Of a stretch of DNA of 64,000 nt, positions 11,301-19,395 are shown one piece after another. Source of the stretch: Methanobrevibacter arboriphilus (lineage in GTDB: Archaea > Methanobacteriota > Methanobacteria > Methanobacteriales > Methanobacteriaceae). Both the position numbers and the translations under genes were made by a program. Each line of letters begins with the position of its first letter. The stretch's first letter is position 1. Under the pieces are notes generated by a model that had not been told where the DNA came from, ran no database searches, and saw nothing but the letters and a program-made list of their open reading frames with translations. The stretch is from assembly GCF_019669925.1 (NCBI RefSeq), contig NZ_AP019779.1:372001-436000 (forward strand), in the 5' to 3' direction.

Positions 11301-11748
11301 TAAAGACACAGTTAGTTATAGTTGTTTTACCTGCGGTTATGTAAAGAGATCCACCATTTCCATTATTTATATAACCATTTATAAATGTTATATTTTCAAA
11401 AGTAATGTTAGAATTACCAGAAATATTGAACATTCTTCCTAATCCTCTTGCATCAATGATAACTTGATCAGGAGAACCATTTCCACGAATCAAAACATTT
11501 TTACCACTAAAATTAATACTAACATTAATATCACTAGTTTTATTATAAGTACCAGGATTTAAAGTTAAAGTATTATCTATGTCAGATCCACTACCAATAT
11601 CATCTATTGCACCACCAATACCACTAGAATTAGTGCTATTTAAATTTATGTCAGCTGCATTAATAGAAGATATTGAAACAAGTATAAAAACTGCAACAAT
11701 AAACAGTAAAAAAAACCTTATGAATTTAAGATTATAAATTTTTATCAT
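8380..11748 (-). CDS. Adhesin-like surface protein, beta-helix plus Ig-like repeats, membrane-anchored
   Basis: This predicted secreted cell-surface protein of about 1122 residues belongs to the adhesin-like class that is expanded in gut Methanobacteriales. It has a signal peptide (FIRFFLLFIVAVFILVSISS, cleaved near SINAAD), then a parallel beta-helix of GGAIYNT.. / NSxFxNN repeats (about 100-440). From about 515 to 1060 it has five to six Ig-like repeats of about 85 residues (TNSTIVVSPSSVNIGENVNV, GDWSLNYTTEKTGNITVAI). A Thr/Asn stalk (NKTNNTNNTNKTNTTNN) and the anchor helix IPLIPAILAIFIVLGILL followed by RRKQN end the chain. ATG 11748 is chosen because GGGGGGTGA lies just upstream. Many N-x-S/T sequons suggest heavy N-glycosylation. 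The ligand is unknown. Confidence 0.85.
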   Translation of the reverse strand: MIKIYNLKFIRFFLLFIVAVFILVSISSINAADINLNSTNSSGIGGAIDDIGSGSDIDNTLTLNPGTYNKTSDINVSINFSGKNVLIRGNGSPDQVIIDARGLGRMFNISGNSNITFENITFINGYINNGNGGSLYITAGKTTITNCVFKNNNASTVNTSASSPAYTYGGAIYNTANNLEINNSKFTNNTAYTRTYHYNWGQDSFAYGGAIYNTGLNLSVNNSEFNNNTIYSESWSGYVSADAHGYGGAIYNTGDNFKLINSIFNNNKITSDAGSNDYNYPHSDAQGAGVFNSGKGLSVTNSTFINNNITSYAGSRYDFGSNNAWGAGIYTNNEFSINGSNFFNNTIVATSWADEYYSGYVEYVDNGTGIDIYVNSANVGINYNRFVGNYSNKVFFANFANVSADYNWWGKNSIAGYTNLNTNNHYILNIANTTSLNGIVIGDQIIFNLLVLNTTRNNDGVEYLPYFAINGTFNGFVFNSTWNDRFKYNYTINRTNWQYVLAHLDMQDTSFQFYVMMTTNSTIVIDPINPKIDNNVTITGHLANYTNITQVNVSVDGNLYLVDVNSNGDWTLTYLTNRTGSISVLVSLTGNSYYTDFSNSTMFNVLKTTNSTIVVSPSSVNIGENVNVTGQLANYTGISSINVTIGGNTYPVTVDSTGFWSLNYTTKKTGNITVAVNFNGNDNYTGFSNTTSFEVFKNSTNSSIVVSNVHVGNDAIISGQLAGYLGDGSDSLTVTVDGNDYNVTIGADGDWSLNYTTEKTGNITVAISFDGNDNYTAFTNTTSFEVFKNSTNSSIVINPNNPNIGDNITISGQLANYTNITQVNVTIEGNNYLVDVNSTGGWILNYTVSNVGNISVSVSLSGDYYYMDFINKTNFLVNKLNSTISAEIPNGTVGETVNVAVKLDETINIIANVTIGNHTYYDIVFVDGVAIIPYSITVPYLGNLNVTFLGNDQYNSGSVLVNVNFKAPTNVIVDKKTTGKGKDVILSAKLLDHNGNPLSDKTLKFYINGNYIGEAITDENGIAILKYTANTVGNLTVNVEFVGDDLYLSSNSSNILKVITNHQNKTNNTNNTNKTNTTNNTKTNHTNTDKASAFMKKTGIPLIPAILAIFIVLGILLRRKQN

Positions 11749-11899
11749 TTTCACCCCCCTTTATTTTCGTTTTATATTAAATATTATTTTATTAATAACA
11801 AAAAAGAAATTTGATTGAATAAGCAATCACTAATTGAATAGACAATAATTTCTAATTGAGTGAACAATCACTAAAATTTTAGTGAACAATCACTATATT

Positions 11900-11985
11900 A
11901 TTAATAAGAAAAGAAGCCTAAAAATATAGGAATAAAATTAAAAAAAATATGAATCATATAAAAATAAGCTTCTTTTCTTATTAAT
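11900..11985. repeat. 18-bp perfect inverted repeat with 50-bp centre
   Basis: ATTAATAAGAAAAGAAGC at 11900-11917 is exactly complementary to GCTTCTTTTCTTATTAAT at 11968-11985. It lies about 150-240 bp upstream of the adhesin start. It could be a leader stem-loop, a terminator in the untranslated leader, or the ends of a small non-autonomous element. No target-site duplication is obvious. Confidence 0.7.
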
Positions 11986-12100
11986 ACTAAATATAGCCCT
12001 TAATATTATTATATCTAAAAAAGATTTAAAGATATAAAAACATTGAACTTTTTTAAACAGTTTCAGTCAAAGATATTTTATTTAAAGAATAGTTAGAATT

Positions 12101-12308
12101 ATGTGAACACTCGCTATTTAATGATATTATATTAATATTTCATCATATAAAAACTTTTCTCTCATTAGATAAAATATAAAAAAATATTATATAAAGACTA
12201 TAAAATGTGAACACTCTCTATTTAATGATATTATATTAATATTTCATCATATAAAAACTTTTCCCTAATTTGATAAAATATAAAAGAATATTATATAAAA
12301 AATATGAA
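12101..12308. repeat. 104-bp direct tandem duplication
   Basis: Two adjacent copies begin with ATGTGAACACTCGCTATTTA (12101) and ATGTGAACACTCTCTATTTA (12205). They match through ATTTCATCATATAAAAAC and on to ATATTATATAAA with a handful of substitutions. The unit does not encode a protein. It lies between the CMD gene and the adhesin gene. Confidence 0.8.
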
Positions 12309-12482
12309 ATATATTATACAAAAGGTAAAAAATTATATAAAAAGTAGAAAATTATATAAAATTAAAATATATTCAAAATTAAAATATATTCTATAATAAA
12401 TATAAAAAGTATTATATAAAAAAATATAAGAAAAATTATATAAAAAGTAAAAATAAAAATTCTAGAGATTATTGAATTAAAA

Positions 12483-12803
12483 TTATTCCATTACATCATA
12501 TAATATTTTAACTGCCTTTACAAATGGAGGCATACCTGAAGTAAGTAGAACCATTCTTAAAACATCCATGATTTCATCTTTAGTAGCATTAAATTCATTA
12601 ATTGCACTTTGAATTTGTTTTTTAACAGCCCTATCATCTGAATTTGATGCTGCGATAGCTAAAGCGATGAATTTTTGAGTTTTATAGTCAATAACTTTAC
12701 CTGTATAGACTGCATCATTTAATTCAACTATAGCTTCATATATATCAGGAAAATCTCTTTTTACTGGTCCCATTCCTTTTCCATAAAAAACATTTTCTTT
12801 CAT
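12483..12803 (-). CDS. Carboxymuconolactone decarboxylase (CMD/AhpD-like) family protein without cysteines
   Basis: This all-helical protein of 106 residues shows the CMD-family core: PDIYEAIVELNDAVYTGKVIDYKTQKFIALAIAAS followed by the helix pair AINEFNATKDEIMDVLRMVLLTSGMP. I place the start at ATG 12803 because AGGTGATTTTT precedes it. AhpD-type peroxidases have a CxxC after the AIA segment. Here that position reads NSDDRAVKK and there is no cysteine at all, so disulfide or peroxidase chemistry is unlikely. The substrate is unknown. It lies alone between the two adhesin genes, on the same strand. Confidence 0.75.
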   Translation of the reverse strand: MKENVFYGKGMGPVKRDFPDIYEAIVELNDAVYTGKVIDYKTQKFIALAIAASNSDDRAVKKQIQSAINEFNATKDEIMDVLRMVLLTSGMPPFVKAVKILYDVME

Positions 12804-12994
12804 AAAAATCACCTATATTATATTATGTTTTAATATTATATATAAATTAAGAATTTAATTGAATAAATTCAATTTTATAATTATAAGCCTACATTTTTAT
12901 AAAATAAGCCTAAGTTTCTTGCTATAAATATTTGTAAATAATTATAAATAAAAAATGAAAAAATAAAATAAAAAAATAAAATAAACTAAAAATT

Positions 12995-15604
12995 TTAAAC
13001 CTTTATAACCTTTTTATTGTTTTTATAAGTTATTTCATTCATCGTTTTTTTAGGATTTAAAACAAAATATTGTTTTTTACAATATTTATGATGAGCTTTA
13101 TCTGGATAATAAGTAACAATAATGTTTATTTTCCCATTACCTTTAATAGGCTTTATATTTATATATTTAGAGTGTATTTTAATTCCTTTTCTAACATGCC
13201 ATAACTTTAATTGAGTTTTTTTAGATTTTAAACTACCTTTGTTTTGGATTGTTACAATATATTTACTTACTTGTTTATTATATCTATTTTTTATTTTTTT
13301 AACTTTTAAAATAGCTAAATCAACTTTAGGATTAACAATCTGGTATTTAGAACTCATAGATGATGCATAAGTATTATCTCCATCATAAATTCCAGTAACT
13401 TTATATTTACCTCCTTTTAATCCACCAATGTTAAATACTGCAACTCCATAATCATTAGTGTTTTTAATATATGTTTTCTTGTTAATTATAAGTTTAACAG
13501 ATTTATAAGCTAAAGGATTACCTTGAGAATCTGTTAAAGTGACTCTAATAGAAGTTTTTTTACCTTGATTTATAGTAGGTGAAGATATACTAATTTTAGT
13601 ATTTTTTTTAGTTGAAAAAAGACTTATAGAAATATTCTGATTATCAATTAAAAATTCATAATTAGTAAAACCATTGAAGACCCCACTATAAACAGTGAAA
13701 TTATTATTAAATCTAGCATCAAATGAATTAATACAAGAATTATTTAAATAAACAAAGCATTCAAAATAAGGCAATTTAAAAGGATCAAAACTACCATCAT
13801 CAGTCAATTTAATAATATATCTAAACTTAGCTATACCTTCATAAGCTACAGAAGTAGTGTTGATAACATTTGTAATAAAGTAATTATTTAATATAACACC
13901 ATAATAAGCTGAAGGAGTGTTATTTCCCCACCAATTATAATCAGCTACAACTCCACCATTAGTAACATTCAAATCAAATAAACTATTATTAAATAGTCTA
14001 TTATAAATTATAGAAACATTAGTACAATTAACAACATATATTCCCTGAACATTATTTATAATATTAGAAGATACTATTGAAACATTTTCACATTCAATGA
14101 GATAAATAACTCCTCCATTAGTTAGAGAATTGTTTGTAAAGTTACATCTGGATATATCAAGATTAGAAGCTCTTTCAACATAAATAGCACTACCCATACC
14201 ACTAGCAACATTATCACTAAAATTAGAATTAGTAATAATTATATTATTAAAATTCCCATTAAATGAAATAGCACCACCAGGACCAGAAACACCATTATCA
14301 TCAAAACCAGAACCAATTATACTCACATTACCCTGAATATTACCAAAACTAATAGCGCCACCAGAACCATTGAATAAAGCTTTATTATTATCAAAACTAG
14401 AATTAGAGATAGTTACAGAACCATTAATATTACCAAAGTAGATAGCACCACCAGGACCAGAAACACTATTTTCAACAAAACTAGAATCAACAATACTCAC
14501 AGAACCATTAATAAAACCAAAATTAATTGCACCACCAACACCACCAGCAGAATTATTATTAAATTTAGAATCAACAATAGATACAGAACCATTAATCATA
14601 CTGCCAAAGTAAATAGCACCACCAGGACCAATAGCACTATTACGATTAAAAGTAGAGTTAGCTAAAATAACATCTCCACCAATATTACCAAAACTAATAG
14701 CACCACCAGGACCAATAGCACTATTACTATTAAAAGTAGAGTTAGCTAAAATAACATCTCCACCAATATTACCAAAACTAATAGCACCACCAGGACCAAT
14801 AGCACTATTACTATCAAAGCTAGAATTAATAATTTTTAAATTACCAAAAATATCTCCTCCAACATAGATAGCACCACCAGGACCAGAAACACTATTTTCA
14901 ACAAAACTAGAATCAACAATACTTATAGAACCATTAATAAAACCAAAATTAATTGCACCACCAACACCACCAGCAGAATTATTATTAAAAGTTGAATTAA
15001 ATATAGTTACAGAGCCATTGATATTACTAAAGTAGATAGCACCACCAGGACCAGAAACATTATTATTATCAAAGCTAGAATTAGCAATATAAAGAGTACC
15101 ATTAATTACATTAAAGCTAATAGCACCACCAACACCACTAGCATTATTATTATTAAAACTAGAATCAACAATAGATACAGAACCATTAATATCACTAAAG
15201 TAAATAGCACCACCAGGACCAGAAACATTATTATTATCAAAATTAGATCCCAATATACTCACAGAACCATTAATTACACTAAAACTAATAGCACCACCAA
15301 CACCACCAGCAGAATTATCATTAAAACTAGAATCAACAATAGATACAGAACCATTAATCATACTGCCAAAATAAATAGCACCACCAGGACCAGAAACATT
15401 ATTATTATTAAAACTAGAATCAACAATACTCACAGAACCATTAATAAAACTAAAACTAATAGCACCACCAACACCACCAGCAGAATTATCATTAAAACTA
15501 GAATCAACAATAGATACAGAACCATTAATCATACTGCCAAAGTAAATAGCACCACCAGGACCAGAAACATTATTATTATTAAAACTAGAATCAACAATAC
15601 TCAC
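12995..15604 (-). CDS. Adhesin-like protein, C-terminal part of a frameshifted gene
   Basis: This is the downstream fragment (869 residues from an in-frame GTG at 15604). The open frame really continues upstream to about 15790, where it joins the preceding fragment by a frameshift. It consists of about 18 beta-helix repeats of about 27 residues (GPGGAIYFG, INGSVSIVDSSFNNN; alternating with GVGGAISF), right-handed parallel helix type. An Ig-like domain follows (about 645-715, TKISISSPTINQGKKTSIRV). The final domain, about 715-869, resembles a CARDB or bacterial Ig-like module and is rich in Lys. No C-terminal membrane helix is present, so attachment differs from that of the other adhesin. There is no true start or signal peptide. 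Confidence 0.7.
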   Translation of the reverse strand: MSIVDSSFNNNNVSGPGGAIYFGSMINGSVSIVDSSFNDNSAGGVGGAISFSFINGSVSIVDSSFNNNNVSGPGGAIYFGSMINGSVSIVDSSFNDNSAGGVGGAISFSVINGSVSILGSNFDNNNVSGPGGAIYFSDINGSVSIVDSSFNNNNASGVGGAISFNVINGTLYIANSSFDNNNVSGPGGAIYFSNINGSVTIFNSTFNNNSAGGVGGAINFGFINGSISIVDSSFVENSVSGPGGAIYVGGDIFGNLKIINSSFDSNSAIGPGGAISFGNIGGDVILANSTFNSNSAIGPGGAISFGNIGGDVILANSTFNRNSAIGPGGAIYFGSMINGSVSIVDSKFNNNSAGGVGGAINFGFINGSVSIVDSSFVENSVSGPGGAIYFGNINGSVTISNSSFDNNKALFNGSGGAISFGNIQGNVSIIGSGFDDNGVSGPGGAISFNGNFNNIIITNSNFSDNVASGMGSAIYVERASNLDISRCNFTNNSLTNGGVIYLIECENVSIVSSNIINNVQGIYVVNCTNVSIIYNRLFNNSLFDLNVTNGGVVADYNWWGNNTPSAYYGVILNNYFITNVINTTSVAYEGIAKFRYIIKLTDDGSFDPFKLPYFECFVYLNNSCINSFDARFNNNFTVYSGVFNGFTNYEFLIDNQNISISLFSTKKNTKISISSPTINQGKKTSIRVTLTDSQGNPLAYKSVKLIINKKTYIKNTNDYGVAVFNIGGLKGGKYKVTGIYDGDNTYASSMSSKYQIVNPKVDLAILKVKKIKNRYNKQVSKYIVTIQNKGSLKSKKTQLKLWHVRKGIKIHSKYINIKPIKGNGKINIIVTYYPDKAHHKYCKKQYFVLNPKKTMNEITYKNNKKVIKV

Positions 15605-15768
15605 AGAACCATTAATAAAACTAAAACTAATAGCACCACCAACACCACTAGCAGTATTATTATTAAAAGTTGAATTAAAGATAGATACAGAACCATTAAT
15701 ATTACCAAAGTAGATAGCACCACCAGGACCAGAAACACTATTTTCAACAAAACTAGAATCAACAATAC

Positions 15769-17052
15769 TTACAGAACCATTATTATCATACCAAAGCCAA
15801 AGTAAATAGCACCACCAGGACCAATAGCACTATTACGATTAAAAGTAGAGTTAGCTAAAATAACATCTCCACCAATATTACCAAAACTAATAGCACCACC
15901 AGGACCAATAGCACTATTACTATCAAAGCTAGAATTAATAATTTTTAAATTACCAAAAATATCTCCACCAAAGTAGATAGCACCACCAGGACCAGAAACA
16001 CTATTTTCAACAAAACTAGAATCAACAATACTTACAGAATTATTAATATTACCAAAGTAGATAGCACCACCATTACCAAAACAAGTATTATTCATAAAAG
16101 TAGAATTTACAATATTTACTGGACCTTCAATCATATTACCAAAGTAGATAGCACCACCAGGACCAGAAACATTATTACTGATAAAATCAGAATCAACAAT
16201 AGATACAGAACCATTAATACTATTCATAAAACAAATAGCACCCCCAATACCAAAACTACTATGATTATTAAATGAAGAATTAATAATAATTACACTACCA
16301 TTAACCTCATTATTAAAGCAAATAGCACCACCAGGACCACTAGCATTGTTTCCTCTAAAAGTAGAATTTGTAATACGTAGATTACCATTAAAAGTATTGT
16401 TAATGTATAATCCTCCTCCAAGAGCACCATAATTATTATAAAAATTAGAATTAGCTATATTGATACCATTAACTTTTCCATCAAAATAGAAAACACCACC
16501 AAGACCAGTAGCATTGTTAGAATCAAAGGTCGAATTAATAATATTTACATTATCAACATTGCCAAAAATTGCTATAGCACCACCATAACCACTAATAGGA
16601 TTATCTATATTATAAACAGCACTATTATTTGTAAAAATACAATTTTCCAAGGTTAAACTACCTTGACTATAAATAGAACCACCAATATCAGATTTACAAT
16701 TTCTAATTGTAAGATTAATTAATGTTAACGAATTCCCACTAGTTATATTGAAAATTCTTGAAATTCCACTACCATCAATAATCGTACTTTGTTTATCTTT
16801 ACCAACAATTGTAACATTTTTATTTATTAAAATATTAGTATTATTAACTCCACTATATATTCCATTATCTAAAAATAAAGTACCATTATTATCTAAATTA
16901 TCAACTGCATTTTTAATTCCACCATCAGAAGTTGAATTATCAATATTTATAGGATTTGCTCCAGTGACTGAACTAAAAGAAACAAAAACTAAAAATGCTA
17001 ATAAAAAAACCATTAAAAATAGATTAAAACACTTAAAATTTTTATTAATCAC
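15769..17052 (-). CDS. Adhesin-like protein, N-terminal part of a frameshifted gene
   Basis: This upstream fragment (427 residues) starts with GTG 17052 after GGGGGAA and has a clear signal peptide (NLFLMVFLLAFLVFVSFSS, then VTGANP). An N-terminal segment (GTLFLDNGIYSGVNNTNILI, TIIDGSGISRIFNI) typical of pectate-lyase-like beta-helix adhesins is followed by about 10 beta-helix repeats. The frame breaks in the repeat GGAIYFGFGMIIMVL. Parallel repeats read GGAIYFGSMINGSVSI, and the same residues reappear in the next frame right after the stop. Restoring the frame would give one secreted protein of about 1350 residues. It is therefore a pseudogene, a phase-variable gene or an assembly error in a repeat. 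Confidence 0.75.
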   Translation of the reverse strand: MINKNFKCFNLFLMVFLLAFLVFVSFSSVTGANPINIDNSTSDGGIKNAVDNLDNNGTLFLDNGIYSGVNNTNILINKNVTIVGKDKQSTIIDGSGISRIFNITSGNSLTLINLTIRNCKSDIGGSIYSQGSLTLENCIFTNNSAVYNIDNPISGYGGAIAIFGNVDNVNIINSTFDSNNATGLGGVFYFDGKVNGINIANSNFYNNYGALGGGLYINNTFNGNLRITNSTFRGNNASGPGGAICFNNEVNGSVIIINSSFNNHSSFGIGGAICFMNSINGSVSIVDSDFISNNVSGPGGAIYFGNMIEGPVNIVNSTFMNNTCFGNGGAIYFGNINNSVSIVDSSFVENSVSGPGGAIYFGGDIFGNLKIINSSFDSNSAIGPGGAISFGNIGGDVILANSTFNRNSAIGPGGAIYFGFGMIIMVL

Positions 17053-17480
17053 GTTATAAATTCCCCCGATATTTATAATGGATAAATGAATAATAATTCA
17101 TAAAAATGGTTACATTAAAGTAAAAAAAGATTAACTAAACTTAGATTAAATAGCAATCAAACTATTAACTAACAATCAAACTAAAAAATATTTTTAACAT
17201 ACTCAAATATATTTACCCAAATATATTATTAGTAATTTAGAATATACAAAATAGTTATATTGAAATAAAATATCAATATAGTTTTTAAAATTATGTTTAT
17301 ATGTAACCAAATTATTTATCCTAGATATAGGTTCTATAAAGTATAATATAAATATTACTAATTTGATCAAATTAAAACTTGTTATAATATAATGAAAAAT
17401 ATAAAAATAATAAAGTAAAAACAAAAAACTAATAAAAACTAATAAAAAATAAAATTACTAATAAAATAATAAAAAAGGTA
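17053..17480. other. Upstream region of the second adhesin gene
   Basis: About 430 bp without a supported gene. A 73-residue minus-strand frame (17203-17424) is made of Ile/Tyr/Phe from AT-rich DNA and has no ribosome binding site. CTAGATATAGGTTCTATAAA near 17320-17340 is slightly richer in G/C and could belong to a promoter, but I cannot assign it. Confidence 0.45.
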
Positions 17481-18683
17481 TTAACTAAAATCTTCAATCA
17501 AATCATTTAAAACCTTTTCAAAATCATCAGTAATAAGATTCCAATCATTATTTTTAACAAAATCACGACCCAAATTAGCTATATTATCATAATTTCCACT
17601 GTCAATAATAGACTTAGCACAAACAAGAACTTCACTAGCTGAATTAACATATTCAATACCATGAAACTCTCCAAACTCCTTAAAAATACCAGGAAGTTTT
17701 GTAGCTATAACCACCTTTCTCATAGCTAAGTATTCATATAATTTAATCGGAACAATATCCTGCATAATTTCCTCATCAATATAAGCAGGAAGAAGACAAA
17801 AATCAGCTAAAGATAAAAACTCAGGAATACGAGTATATGGTTGCTTACCAGTTAAAATTAATTGATTTGAAAGATCATAATCATCTTTAATTTTAACCAT
17901 ATCATCATAAGCATCACCATCACCAACAATAACAATTTTAAAATTAGGATAATTCTCTTTTTTCTTACCTAACTCAATAGCTAACTCCTTCATACCAGCA
18001 AAATCATAAATCCATCCCATAAAAAAAAGAACAATATCGTCTTTTTTAATACCTAGTTCTTCTCTTATAGTTGAATCATCTAAATCAGGATTATAAGATT
18101 CAAAATCAATACCTGCATCAATTACGATAGTTTGATCTTTTTTTGCACCTAAATCAATAGCTAAACTCTTAAGTTGTTCATTTATTGTAATTACAATATC
18201 TGAATTGGTTATAGCTTTCTTATTAATCATACGACCAAATGATTGAAAAGCCTTTTCTGGAATTAAAGTGTATAAAACATCAATTAAATAATAAATAAAA
18301 GGAATATTTTCACTTTTAGCTATCTTTGAAGCTATATAAGCATTCATAAGTCCAAGAGCAACAATAACATCTGGTTTAAATTCTTTTATTTGCTTTTTAA
18401 TCTCATTTCTATGAGAATTAGCTAAAGACAAATAGCTAAAAACTGGGAGTTTAATAAAGCTAGGGCGAATAACTTGAATATTTGCATTTTCATCTACCTT
18501 AGATACATTATAAAACGTTTTTTTAGGATAAACAAGTCCTTTGTCATTATCTTTTGACCAATCAATAGGATAATCAATTACACGAATTTCGTGACCTCTT
18601 ACAGCCATCCTATCCATAAGATGATGTTGTTGGTGAGGGTTTCTCTCTAACCAGTCTGATTCTTGAATAACTAAAATCTTCAT
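17481..18683 (-). CDS. Glycosyltransferase, GT-B fold (GT4-like)
   Basis: This 400-residue glycosyltransferase has the two-domain GT-B layout. An N-terminal acceptor domain (MKILVIQESDWLERNPHQQH, FKPDVIVALGLMNAYIASKIA) is followed by a C-terminal donor domain (LGIKKDDIVLFFMGWIYDFAGMKEL, IVIVGDGDAYDDMV, PIKLYEYLAMRKVVIATKLPG). The PIKLYEYLA segment corresponds to the nucleotide-sugar-binding motif of GT4 enzymes. I use ATG 18683 rather than the TTG at 18707, because family members begin with MKILVI. It probably builds cell-surface glycans or glycosylates surface proteins such as the adjacent adhesins; donor and acceptor are unknown. Confidence 0.85.
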   Translation of the reverse strand: MKILVIQESDWLERNPHQQHHLMDRMAVRGHEIRVIDYPIDWSKDNDKGLVYPKKTFYNVSKVDENANIQVIRPSFIKLPVFSYLSLANSHRNEIKKQIKEFKPDVIVALGLMNAYIASKIAKSENIPFIYYLIDVLYTLIPEKAFQSFGRMINKKAITNSDIVITINEQLKSLAIDLGAKKDQTIVIDAGIDFESYNPDLDDSTIREELGIKKDDIVLFFMGWIYDFAGMKELAIELGKKKENYPNFKIVIVGDGDAYDDMVKIKDDYDLSNQLILTGKQPYTRIPEFLSLADFCLLPAYIDEEIMQDIVPIKLYEYLAMRKVVIATKLPGIFKEFGEFHGIEYVNSASEVLVCAKSIIDSGNYDNIANLGRDFVKNNDWNLITDDFEKVLNDLIEDFS

Positions 18684-18861
18684 AATATCAAAAAAATCTA
18701 AAATCAATTAAAATAGAAAAATAATAAATTATATACTATAAAATCATAATTATAAATCTAAAAAATTATAAAACTATAAAAATACCGATTATAAAACTAT
18801 AAAATATAAAATTATAAACTATAAAATTATAAAATTGAAATTATCAAACTATAACCAGTTT

Positions 18862-19284
18862 TTAAAACTTGATAATTTCCTTAGGATCTAAATTAGTAGC
18901 CATAGTCCAAAAATGAGCTTTACCAGTAGAAATCCTAAATAGTATTAACTCATCACCTTCAGCTGTTAAACCAAACTCTTTTAAAAAAGGTCTATCTTCT
19001 AAACAAAGCTTTTTCATTTCAATATCATCTATAAATTCTGCTTCGCCTTCAACACGAAGCATTGTTCCAGTTCCCTCATCTGGTTTAAAAAATGCCAATT
19101 CAATTTTAGGATTCTCTTTAATTTCCCCAACTAAATCTTTAATAATAGCTGATTGAAAGTAAAAACCAGTTTCATCAGCATACCACATACCCATAGCCCT
19201 AACATGAGGTTGGTCATTTTTTGAAGTAGCTAACCAAGCCACAGGGTTTTCATTTGCAAAATCAATACAATCTTTAAAGTCCAT
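18862..19284 (-). CDS. Pyridoxamine 5'-phosphate oxidase family flavin-binding protein
   Basis: This small split-barrel protein of 140 residues has the PPOX/FMN-binding pattern NPVAWLATSKNDQPHVRAMGMWYADETGFYFQS, then LVGEIKENPKIELAFFKPDEGTGTMLRVEGEAEFI. Such proteins in methanogens bind FMN or F420 and usually have unknown substrates. It starts with ATG after GGAGGTTTAAGT, a strong site. It sits between the glycosyltransferase and epimerase genes, with about 180 and 110 bp spacers, so it need not belong to the same pathway. Confidence 0.82.
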   Translation of the reverse strand: MDFKDCIDFANENPVAWLATSKNDQPHVRAMGMWYADETGFYFQSAIIKDLVGEIKENPKIELAFFKPDEGTGTMLRVEGEAEFIDDIEMKKLCLEDRPFLKEFGLTAEGDELILFRISTGKAHFWTMATNLDPKEIIKF

Positions 19285-19395
19285 ACTTAAACCTCCATAA
19301 AAGAAAAAAACTAAAAAATATAAAATTAAAAACTATAAAGAAAAAAGTTAAAAATGAAATAAGTTAATTAAAAGCTAAACATAAAATTTAGCTAA

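Larger units (their letters stand above)
11749..12482. other. Intergenic region upstream of the adhesin gene
   Basis: About 730 bp without a gene. It contains GTGAACAATCACT-type short repeats (11825-11895), an 18-bp perfect inverted repeat (11900-11985), a 104-bp tandem duplication (12101-12308) and ATATAAAA-rich sequence to 12480. The long distance suggests a complex leader or promoter region for the adhesin gene on the minus strand. Confidence 0.6.
12995..17052 (-). repeat. Array of ~81-bp imperfect repeats coding for beta-helix rungs
   Basis: From about 14200 to 16600 the DNA repeats a unit of about 81 bp, recognised by ATAGCACCACCAGGACCA and CTAGAATCAACAATA on the plus strand. Rungs of type GPGGAIYF and GVGGAISF alternate, giving a 162-bp higher-order period. 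A block near 14606-14910 reappears at about 15799-16030 almost base for base but lacking one 81-bp unit. The feature span covers the whole gene in which the array lies. Confidence 0.8.

Noticed and set aside
12101-12308. Insertion sequence remnant
   Set aside because: The tandem 104-bp units have no transposase-like frame and no terminal inverted repeats of their own.
14200-16600. CRISPR-like appearance of regularly spaced repeats
   Set aside because: The repeats are about 81 bp, imperfect, contiguous and in frame as beta-helix rungs; there are no unique spacers or cas genes.
17203-17424. 73-residue minus-strand open frame
   Set aside because: Composed almost only of Ile, Tyr, Phe and Leu from AT-rich DNA, no ribosome binding site, no motif; lies in the adhesin upstream region.
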